Shown here: positions 43,001 through 55,000 of the stretch, piece after piece | Layout: the number at the start of each line of letters is the position of its first letter | How positions within the stretch are numbered: the stretch's first letter is position 1 | From: Mauremys mutica | Taxonomy: Eukaryota > Chordata > Testudines > Geoemydidae | Reading direction: 5' to 3' | Length of the DNA: 64,000 nucleotides | Assembly (NCBI RefSeq): GCF_020497125.1 | Contig: NC_059072.1 | Location: 73,725,697 to 73,789,696 of the forward strand | The notes under the pieces: generated by a model | What the model saw: the letters and a program-made list of their open reading frames with translations, nothing else | Told to the model about the DNA's origin: nothing | The model's database searches: none | Made by a program: the position numbers and the translations under genes

Positions 43001-46000
43001 CCCTGGGAGGAAGCCATAACTTAAACTGGCCTCCAGGACTGCATAAATTATGCTGAGGTCTCAGAGTAGCTCAGGATTGGAAGGATGCAAAGGTGGCTTA
43101 ATACCACCGTAGTCCACCTTCTCAATGGGCTGTGAGTTCTGTGCTACTCCTCTCGAAACACAGGATATTATCAGTGGAGAGATGTTCACTTTGGGTTCAC
43201 TTTTCTAGCCGTTTTGACAACCCGCCTCCAGGGCACATTGTAAAGCTTACTGAGTTGCTTAGACTTTTACTTGAGGAAGGTTGCCTGAGTGGGTTGAATT
43301 TCTTTTGTGGTTTCTTTTGTAGGGAGTGGAAGAAGATGATTTTTGTAAATATTAAAATTCTCTAATTTTGATGTTTTTGAATTATTATTCATACTTCCAG
43401 AGGCTGTAGTGGGCACATTTTGCACAAATTTAAGTAAAAATGACAATATGCCATGGGGACGCTTTCCCTTTTCCTTGTGGGATGGGATTCCTATTCCATG
43501 GTGTCACTTTTTTACTCTTTTAATAAATGACACATTTTCTCTTAGATTTGATTCCCAGCTTTCTTTCTTCGTTCTTGCAATCTTATGTTGTAAATGTGTA
43601 GCATAAAAAGTAAATTTATCTCACCAAAATAGATCTCCTATATTGTTTGTTCATTTTGGTATGTCATGTTTTAATGGTCAAAATGGACTTCATTCATTTA
43701 ACTAAGAATATAGAAAGATTTGAGGAACAGGCAAAGATCATATGGTTCATCATAAAATAAAAGTCTACTTTTTCGTAACCTCTCAAAAATAGAGATGGGC
43801 CTAAATCAAAACACCAGATCGTGTCCCTGCCTAACACTTTGAAGAATGTGGATGTTGATTCACATCCAAACGTTGTGACTTGGGACCATCTCTACTGAGA
43901 GAGAACACAGACAAGGAAACCCCCACACCAACTTATAATTCGTGACCTATATGTTAAAAAAAGGGTTAATTTAATATTTTTTTCTTTTTTAGCAGCATCA
44001 AATATACATTCCTTCTTCCAGTCATCATGTTTGTTGTGGAACCTGCCAAAATGTGTCTTGTGCTTTCTATACTGAAAATGGAACACTATCTGTACACGAG
44101 GTAAGTGCCTCTGGGCAGTTGGAGGAAATAATAGTATCAGTAGCGCATATGACTTTATTCAAGTATTTAACTGACATCTTTTAGCTGGTTCTTGTATTAT
44201 CATTTCTCACATTCCTACTTTTGGTCTGTCCACGTGGACAGTTGTGGTATTCAATATAGCTGTATCCACATGGCTGTCTGTCATCAGCCAGCAAATATAG
44301 GGGGGCAGAGAAGTTGAACTAAACACCTGGGGCTAAATCCATAAAGGAACTTAAACACTAAATTGGCAGATAGGCATATAAGTCCAACATTTAAGCATCA
44401 GTGAGTCCTCAGAATCCCTGCTTGACTGCTGCCTAATGCTGTAGGCACCTAAATTCCCATGGCACCGGACATTTTCCAGGGAAGTCCCCTAGGTGCCTAA
44501 GTTATCACCACTGGGCATGTGCAAAACTGCCTAGGTCCTGCCACTGCTGAATAGCTTGACACTATAGCTTGTGGCTAAGCCCTGGTGGGATTCTCAAACT
44601 AGGCTTTACCCCCTCTTGTCTGTGGGGCCTGATCAAGTAGGCAGTCTGAGAATGCAAAAAGTGAGAGTGACTCTGAAGCCTAGTGGTTAGGCCACTTCTC
44701 TGGGATGTGGGAGACCCAAGTTCAAATACCTCCTCCAATGAATTTTTAGTGTTTTATACAAAGTGGAAGAATTTGAACAGGAGATAGTGCAAGCCCCTCC
44801 CCCAAGAATGCCCAATAGCTTGGTGGCTAAGGCATTTACCTCCGATATAGGAGACTCAAAGTTCAAATTCTGCTCTGCAGCAGGGGTTTGCAAATACGTC
44901 TCCCACATCTATGCAAGTGCCCTAACCACTGGGCTATTAGCTATAATGGAATCATTCTCTTTGGTTTTTCATGAGAAAGGCCTAGTCACCTAACTCAAGG
45001 AGAGGGTTCACAGCTGTGAATCCCAGGTTTAGATAGGTGCCTCCCTCCAACCTGGACTTAGGCACTTGACTACCTTTGAAGGAGTGTGTGGGGGGGCTTA
45101 AGATGTACCCCATCCTTGGCATTTCCTACTGGGTAGCTTAGCGTGCTGGCTTCTATGAATCCCATTCGTTGACATCTAACTCTCCCCATGCATTGCAGAG
45201 GGAGCCTGGATGCTTAACTCAGGGCTGCAGTTTCAACTGGGTGGCAGTGTGCCTAAAAGTTAGCATTGCAATGCCCAAGTCCCTTTGTGGAGCTAGCTGT
45301 TGGCACCGCATTTTCAGGAGTGCAGAACACCCACAACTTCAGCTGAAGTCAATGGGAGCTGTGGGTGCTCAGCACACCTAAAAATCAGGCTCCCCAAGTG
45401 ACACTGGAATTATTATTGATGTCAGGGAAGCTCTTGTTCAAACACTTAAGCAGATATATATGGCGATCTTGCCAATGTGAGTTGTAAAAAGAGGATTGGG
45501 TCAATGGCTACTATTATGTTTTTTGGTAGAGGCTCAGAACACAAAATAGTGTCTGTCTTCCAGTGATTGGTGTTAGTGATTCCTGTACTATATACTTTTT
45601 GGAGAGGTTGTAAAGCATTTTGGGATTGTGGGTGTGATATAAATGAAAGATTAATAATATTAAGAAGATTAATATTCACATGTTCCTATAGCTCATGCTT
45701 CCTGGTCACCTGCAGGAAATCAGGAAGGGATTTCACCTTTCCCCAGTGTATTCTGAGTTTTGTTTTTTTGTTTTGTTTTTGGTCTCCTTCCTCTGAAGCA
45801 TCAGAAATGGTTGGAGATGGGACACTGAACGGGGCGGGCCAATGCTCTGAAATGGCACTGAACAGTCTGTCACGCACATGCTTAGCTGGCTGGCTCATGC
45901 TCACATGCTCAAGGTCCAACTGATGGCCATATGTGGGATTGGGATGAAATTTTCCCACAGGTCAGATAGTCAGTGACCTTGAGGTATTTTCACTTTCCTC

Positions 46001-49000
46001 TGCAGTATGGAGTGTGGATCACTTACTGGGATTATCTATGTATAGCTGACATAAAAAATTCCCTGCCATTGCAGGAGCCTCAGGCACTGGAGCATCTCTG
46101 TCCCTCCTGTTCTCTTCCTGTGGACTGTAATGCTTTGATCTAATTTTGGTGGCTGAGTTTAATGTGCAGGTGCTAGGTGGTTTGGTGGCCTGTGATCTAC
46201 AGGTCATCAGCCTAGATGATCTGGTGATCCCTTCTGGCCTTAAACTCTATGACTCTTTGACTCTGAGTCTTAATTCAGTTTCCACTCTGATTCATGGGGA
46301 AGTAAGTTGCACCAGCCCTTTTTCTGGTGCAGGCTCTTTTCCTTCCGGCTGGTGCATTGGCGAGGAATAGAGTCCAGGGCCTGTCCACTATCTTAGTGGC
46401 TACATGTGGAAATAACACCTTTATAACTAAACAATGTTCTAGTGTCAGTGCTGCTGTAACTTGCTGTCTGTTCTGGTATTTTTGTTTTGTATTTGTAGGA
46501 GGGAAGCACCTGGGTCTCCAATTGCACCAAATATGAGTGTGCAAAGACTGCTGTAGGTGCTATGATACTGGGATCTAGTGTTGTCTGCCCCCCTTTTAAT
46601 GAGACTGAATGCACAAAGGTTTGTACTTTGTGATGTAAATCATAATAACTTATCTTTTGTTTTGGAGCTTGGCATTCATTTCAGAATTATTATGGGTCTG
46701 ACACCCACAGAATGATTAATCTAAAAAAAACATTTGGTAAGTAACAACCTTTAAATGAGCAATGAATGGTCTTATTTACTATTTTTCTGTTTGTTTTTAG
46801 GGTTATATCATAAATCCCAAACAATGTCCACTTTTAAAATTTTGTTTAATTGGTATTAAGCTGCTCTCTTATAGGGTTCTTACTTCCTTTAATTTTGTCT
46901 GAGCAGAGAGTTCTGAATACGGCCTATAATTCACAGAGTTTATAAACACATAAATGAAATAAGCTGTTTCACGCCACTTAGAAACTTTGCAGATAAATGT
47001 GCAGCAGCAGAGTTTCAAAAATTCCATAAATTGAACAGAGGCCTGCAGACTTTGTGCTCTATGTGAAACAAATAGCTCTGGTTCATGAAGATTACCAATT
47101 ACTTAGTATACCTACCTAAAAATTAACATCTATAAACCAAATAGCTATGGTTCAAAGGACTTAGATACTTCACACACACACTTTTTTGTTGTTGTTTAGG
47201 GAATATATGTTTCTAGCTTATATCCTAATTAATTATTCTGGTTTTTGTACATTCTACATTTTGCACTTGTGGCTGTTCAAACAATGCTTCTAAAAATATA
47301 TCGCAGTATCTGTCCTGAGTACCGATTTCAAAGTCTGCACAAGATCTATAAATCTGTTGCATGCTATTTAGAAAGGGCACAGAGCCATTCTTCTGCCTAT
47401 CCCAAATAAAGCACCTTATCATTAAAGTAAGGTTGACGCTGTTAAAAACTTTTTCTTATTTCTGGAGCTTTTTTATCACATTCTATTAGGATCTTGCAAT
47501 AATAATAAATAATAATAATAATGGTCAAGATTTTCCAGAATGTGTTCCTAAAATTATCCTTCTGAATCAGTTCGACCTGATTTTCAGAAATGCTAAGCAT
47601 TGATTTCAAGTGAGAGTTGAGGCTGCTCAGCAGTTTTGAAAATCAGGTTAGGTTTATTTAGGAGCTAATTTGGATTTAGGAAGCTAACTTTAAGTGCTTG
47701 TTTTTGAAAAATTGATCAACATATTCAGTGATTTCTATATAACAATATAGAAAACCAATACTATGAGTTAAAAAAAAATCTTTTGTACCCAGGGGCGGCT
47801 CTAGGATTTGCGCCGCCCCAAGCAGGGCGGCACACCGCGGGGGGCACTCTGGTGGTCGCCGGTCCCGCGGCTCCCGTGGACCTCCTGCAGACGTGCCTGC
47901 GGAGGGTCCGCTGGTCCCGCGGCTCCGGTGGATCTCCCGCAGGCACGCCTGCGGATGCTCCACCGGAGCCGCGGGACCAGCGGACCCTCCGCAGGCATGC
48001 CTGCGGGAGGTCCACCGGAGCCGCCTGCCACCCTCCCGTGGGACGCCACCCCAAGCGCGCGCTTGGCGCGCTGGAGTCTGGAGCCGGCCCTGTTTGTACC
48101 GTATTAGTACAAGACTGCTATCCCATCCACCCTCCTGCTTTACCTGCAATTTTTGTAAATGTATTAAAAGTGTGGACAGTTTCTCTTGTTTATTATGTCA
48201 GTTCTGCATGAGAGAAATCCTTTCTTTTTTTAATTTAAAAAGGAATATGTTTTCTGCATTCCTGCTTCAGTCCTGCCTACAATACATTTGAGAAGAAAAC
48301 CATAACAAAGATTAATTATAGAATGTGAAAGGAAAACTAAAAAACTAGAATGAAGAGATGAATTAGAGCTCTGAAAATATATTACATGATGCAAAATTAT
48401 AGGTATTCAGTTGTAAATAGCTACCTAATTGGTATTTTCACTGGTTCATTTCTGTGGTACATGAGCAATATAAACCCTTTTAAATCTTCAACAAAATTAC
48501 ATCTTGCTCAAATATGGAATTTTTAAAATGTCTAAGTAACTCCCAATGTTAATTGAGCCATCAGCGGGGGAATGGATGGTAATGGCTATAGAAGATGACT
48601 GCTCTCTTGATTCAAAAGAGACCAGCTCAGATAAGTTCAATCATAATGGCAAGTTCATTTTCAAATATTCTATTTTAAAACAGATTGAAGATTTTGACCC
48701 AGATCCTTTGCTGGTGTGAATTTTTGTAACTTCATTGACCTCGGTGATGGTGCACCAATTTACACCATTTGAAGATTCAGCCCATTCTGTTCTAAATGTA
48801 ATTGGATACAGCAGGGCATTCCATTGGGCACAGTCTTTTTTGATATATTCCCCTTTTCTTTTCCTAGAATGGAGGCACTGTACAGACTTATAATGATGGC
48901 TGCTGCAAGACGTGTAAGTGAAGAAAGCTGCTGCAATACATGCTAGTTTGGCTTTGGTTTTGGAGAGCAGTGTTTTTTAACTCAGTTGCTGGGACATAAG

Positions 49001-52000
49001 AAAGGAAAAAGCATGCAGTCCCCAAATCAAACAAAATTCTTATAGTTCTTTAACAACTGTTTATTGAAAAGCCTTGCTTCATGTGGCTGCTGATATGGTG
49101 ATATTTAACCTTATCCTTCTGGAGTATAACCAAATCTCTCCAAAGACAGCCGGAGGAAGATGAAAAGTAATCTCAATTTAAATAATGAAAAGATTTGTTT
49201 GTTGTTAAGATTACTCCAAAACTATACATATACATATTTATAGTGTTCTCTATAAAAGCTCAGAACAAATTTTCTAAAATTGATACCAATTTTGATCATA
49301 TTTTGAAACAAATTGTATAATTATGGGTATATTCTGTTTTGTTCTTGTATGTTTCCTAGGGTCAGAGTGCTGGAATACAGTATTTTTTAAATTAAAAAAT
49401 TAACCCTTTCCATTTTGGAAAATGCATTTAAATCCAAAATATAAAAAAATTGCAGGGTATAGAGCAAATAATTATTGCTGATGATAAAAGGCATAAATCT
49501 AGACCAAATGTACACTTGTGCTATCTAGTGTTATATTCACATTCTATGAATGTGTATGTTTAAAACATATAAGTTCTGAATTATGGTGTAGGTTATGTGA
49601 CAGATTCTGATTTCTTTTTACTCCAGTGTAAAAACAGACTGAGAACAGAATCTGGTCCTCTGTCTGTATTTTTGAACTTCCAAAAGCTTTGTTATTTAGG
49701 CTGTGAATTCTAAACTACATAAAATAAAACCCTTGATTCTGTATTAATAGCTAATAATAAATGTCAAAAATAGAGCTGCTTGGAAAGCACATTTTTTTTC
49801 TTCAGAATTAAAATTTTGGGGCATAAAATGCCTTTGAAATCCTGAATTTCATTTTTTAAACTAAGCTGTAATCAATAATATTGCAGAAGAACACTTAAGT
49901 ATAGTTTCATATTGCACTGTGTCATACTTGTGACATTCAAAAGTACAATATGATAGCTGCATATGTATACCTGTATCTCTCTTAAAAGAGTGGCTGCATA
50001 AAGGCATATATTTATCTATTCATATTTATCAAATAAAATTATATTTAGCATCCATGGCATACAAGGCCCTGAAAATCCATTTTTAGGAATGTGGATGGAA
50101 TGTTGTTCATTCATAAACACAGCAAAGAAGCCAGAAATGATTGTAGCTTAATAGAGTACTTTTTTCAGAATGAAAGACAATAATAATACTACTACTAATA
50201 AAAAAAACCTTGCACAAGAATTGTGCTAGCGTCTTTCAAAAGGAGTTATTCTTTAAAGTTGCAAAATATTTCACTGAAGCCATACAAGTTGGGTGGGTTT
50301 CATTTAGAGAATGAGACTAAAGTATTAATGGCTACAAATATTTTCTGCCTTTTGCAGTAATCAGGAAAGATTTAGCTTTCACAATATTCTGTGGCCTCAG
50401 GAAAGGCGTTGTTATACTTCAGAAATATTTGCTGAGGTGGCTGCTAAGAACAAAAATACAATACATACAATTACATGCTATTTTATTGTTTTTATTTGTT
50501 TTTGTGTTTTCAAACTAAAAGCATGTGCCCTGGGGTAAAGCAGTTAAAAAGACAAATTAAAAATAGAGCTTGCAACACCTGGGGGTTGTAATGGGAACAA
50601 GTAATCCTTTTGAAAAGAGCTTGATTAAGTGCATGCAAAGTGAGTTCATATACTTAATTCTTACCTTGCCATAGTTATGAGATACCCATTGCAAAAGTGG
50701 GGTATGCATGGGAACACTGTTGAAGTTTTGTCTTAACCAGGAAAGTACTAAGTCTAGGGTGTTATCAGTGAGATTTTCAGCAACTGCAGAATTTCTAAAT
50801 TTGGAAGGCAAATAGGGAAGTTCATTACATTTTTACCAAAAGAAAAATTGCAGTTGGCAGTGTAAGAATTAATGAAATGTCATTTGTGTAAAAATGTTTT
50901 TATTTTACAAGAAACTTATATTCCTAATAATTCTGCCAGGTTCTGGATTGGGTGTATTACCCTTTGCCATTAGTCCTGTAGTCTCTACTGATAGTATAAA
51001 TTGTGAACCAGGTATTATTATTTTTAATGTATTTTCTTTTTTTGTATAACATAATCTTTTTTATATAACATAATTGTTTGTAGGGATATATTTATACTTG
51101 ACTATCAATGTAATATAACCAATACCATACTGGTATTGGGCTTGATCCTGAGAGGTGCTGATCCTCCTGGAGTCTTCCATAGAGCAGAGATCCTCTGTAG
51201 GATCCTATTGTTCAGTGCATCTCAGGATTAAGCCCATTAATTGTTGGAACGTGCTGTCGGTAGTAGATCAAAGTGCACTATGTAAAATTTAGTATGCAGT
51301 AGCACAATCTACATGGCTACTTAGTGCACAATGGGTGACGCACTATAGATTTACACCCCTTGCCTGCTGAGCACTAAATCACTGTTTAGACGAGCCCTTG
51401 CACAACAATTTTGGTAAGAAAGTACAGTGTTTAGTATACCAACCAACCTGATCTTGATTCTGCATAGCATTTGTCAGAGGATAGCATGGCATCTATCCCT
51501 GAAGCCAGAAGATTTGTGCTTTACTCCTGACATGGAGTACCCACCGGCTCCATGGCTGCTCCACATGCGTCACTGGATTGCTCAGAGCTTGCTGATCTTA
51601 CAAAACATATGTTCCGCCCTTCCTGTGGAGCAGGAATGGGATTGTGTTGAAAGTGAAGAGGGACTTTGTTGGTTAGTCCCACTTAATTTAGATGCTGAAG
51701 ATGCAAAATAATTATGTGGCAACACAGTTATACAGTGACTTCTGATTTGGTTGTGAAATTGGTGTAGTAAAAGTGTATTGTATAATGCATACAGCTAGCA
51801 CAACTTGTTTTGTGTCCTATGGTATGGGGGTTTTGTGTAACCTTTGTATTTGTTTCAGTATCATGGTATTAGTTGTTTTGTGTCACAAGTATCCTTCTTA
51901 ATATTTGGATATTTTCCAAAGGCTTGAATAAAAATCCACAAAAATCCAGAACTGTAAAAAAATGTAATATTTTCATAAACCTCTATGTGCATTTGCTATC

Positions 52001-55000
52001 CCCAAACATACCAACTCCAGCCATGGGAGTAGTATTTAGTACAAAATACCCCACATATGTGGATGAGATGTGCATATCTCCTACTAAGTCTTCCCAAAGC
52101 CCTGTCAGACCTCTCCCACAGTCAGTAAACCCGGACCCTAGTCTGTGTGCTGGATATTTAAAGCTGGTTTACCTCTAATGATAGCCAGTTCCAGAGGTTT
52201 TCTAAGGAGCAAGAGCAAGGATATAATTATTTAAAATATGCCTTTTAAATGAATATAATTAACACTAATTTCAAGTTAGTGTCTGTTATTTTCATAAATT
52301 CAGCCTTAGAATTGATAGTGTTTGAAATACAGCATTTCACCCTTTTCTATTCACTGGGTTTGCCTTTGCTATGTGGGTTCAATCTTCAAAAGCTTTACAA
52401 CATAACTATTAAATCTCTCTAACATTTCAACAGTTGTAGCCTCTTTATATGTTCTATGACTATGCTCATTAATGTGTTCATATATGATAATTAGACACTA
52501 TAGTATTTGTTTCCAGGAAATGTTTATTAGTATATTACTGGTTTGTCAATGCCTAATGATTAAGATATGGAAATAATATTTTACCATATTATTAATTTAA
52601 AATGTAAGAATTCAATTATTACAATTATTGGAATTCTCCTTTCACATTTTAAAGAATGAAAAAACAGAGCACAATGTCTATTTAATGAATAAACATTTTC
52701 TATATTTTATCAGGTAGAAAGGAAGAAAGGATTTGCCAGAAAGTGACAGTCAGAACAACTGTAAGAAAAAGTGACTGTATAAGTCAGAGGCCTGTAAGTA
52801 TAGAAAACTGTTGTCTTTGTGTTTCATAATGAGTATGAGTCATACTAATAAAACAAGTATGAAAAAGAGGATTGCAGACATCAATATACAACAAAAAACG
52901 CTGTTATCCTCTCATCAAGCAGACCTCTCACCCTGGAAATGTTATTCTACTCATAAGTGTGGGTAAAAATTAATTACTTTTGCCCACACATGGCAGAAGT
53001 GCTGAGCCCTTCTATCTGGAATAACATCTGACTCTAAATGAAAAGTACACAATATAATTGCTTATCACTGACAAAGGCACTGACCTCTCCATCATGAAAT
53101 AACATCCCTAAAGAGGAGTTACTCAAAAATGGGAGTATAAATGCTTCCACTTATGGAAACACATTCCTCCTTAAAGAGCTTTCTGACATAAATGTTCTTC
53201 TCTCTTCCACATGACAAGTCTCTCTATATCATACATTGATGGAGATCATTTAATAAGACATCATACCTCTCTGCTTTGGTGAGGTCTCCGTCTCAGCTAT
53301 AAAACCTGTTATGTGCATATGTGAATGTGTCAGTAATATAGTGGAAAAAGGAGAACCAGTCGACATAATTTATTTAGCCTTCCAAAGGCATTTGACAAGG
53401 TCCCACACAAGAGGCTGTTAAAAAGCTAAATAGTTATGGGGTGAGAAGCGAAGTATTGTTCTGGTTCAAAAGTTAGCTATTACCTAGAATGCAAAGAGTA
53501 GGTTTAAGTGGCCAATTTTCATCATTGCAAAAGGTTAGCAGCTGGTGTTCCACACTTCCATACTTGGTCCTGTAGTGTTTAATATATTTATTAACGATCT
53601 GGAAAGGAGTGTGAATAGGGGCGTAGCAAAGTTTGCAGTTGACAAAGTTATTTAGGTTAGTCAGGACCAGAGAAGACTGAGAATGTCAGAGAGATCTAAA
53701 CAAATTATGTAAACAGGCAACAAGATGGCAAATGAAATTTAATGTAGGCAAATATAAAAGTAATACACACTGAGAGGAAAAATTTAAGCTACTCTTACAA
53801 GGTTCTAAATTGACTGTATCAATCCAAAATAGCTCATTGCAAACCTTTGCTCAATGCACAGCTGCAATAAAAAAAAGCTAACAAGCTGTTAGGATGCATA
53901 AGGAATGGGAGGTAGAATAACCCCCAAAATATGTCTTTAAATCAATGATGTGACCTATCCTGGAATATCGTGTACAGTACAGATCGTCCCATCTCAAAAA
54001 TTGTATTGCAAAACTGGAGGTGATTCAGAGAACAGGGACAAGAATATTCAAGATCATAGAAAAAGTTGCAGATGAAGAGAGACTGAAAAGAATGGGATTG
54101 TGTACATTAGAAGGAAGACAAATAAAACAGACATGATAGATGTATATACAATAATGAATGGTGTAGAGAGGGTGGATTGGGAGCAACTGTTCTCCCTGTC
54201 TCATAATACAAGAACTAGGGGACTTTCAATGAAATGAAAAAGTGGGATATTCACAACCAATAAAAGAAATACTTTTTCACACACTGTGTAATTAAGCTAT
54301 GGAACTCATTGCCACAAGAAGTTGTTGAGGCCAAGAATTTAACAAGATTCAAAAAGGGATTAGACATTTATATGGATATCAAGAAAATACAGAGTTATAA
54401 TTCAAGACAAAATTTTTGGAAGGGATATTAAAGCTTGTGCTGGAATAAGTTGCCTATGGAGGTTGTGGAATCTCCATCACTGGATATTTTTAAGAGCAGG
54501 TTAGACGAACACCTGTCAGGAATGGTCTAGATCAGTGTTTCCCAAACTTGGGACGCCGCTTGTTTAGAGAGAGCCCCTGTTGGGCCGGGCTGGTTTGTTT
54601 ACCTGCTGCATCCGCAGGTCCGGCCAATTGCGGCTCCCACTGGCCGCGGTTTGCTGCTCCAGGCCAATGGGAGCCGCTGGAAGCAGCAGCCAGTATGTCC
54701 CTCGGCCCGCATTGCTTCCAGCAGCTCCCATTGGCCTGGAGCGGCGAACCACAGCCAGTGGGAACCACGATCGGCCAGACCTGCGGACGCAGCAGGTAAA
54801 CAAACTGGCCCAGCCCGCCAAGGGCTTTCCCTAAACAAGCGGTGTCCCAAGTTTGGGAAACACTGGTCCAGATAATACTTAGTTCCTGCCATGAGTGCAG
54901 GGGACTGGACTAGACGATCTCTTGAGGTTCCTTCCAGCCCTGTGAGTCTATGTTTTAGGACAGTTGTTCCCAAACTTGTTCCGCCGCTTGTGCAGGGAAA

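Noticed and set aside
47676..48291. Overlapping frames on both strands over a GC-rich block
   Set aside because: They lie in the hAT MITE with palindromic minisatellite; the same frames recur in the other copies.
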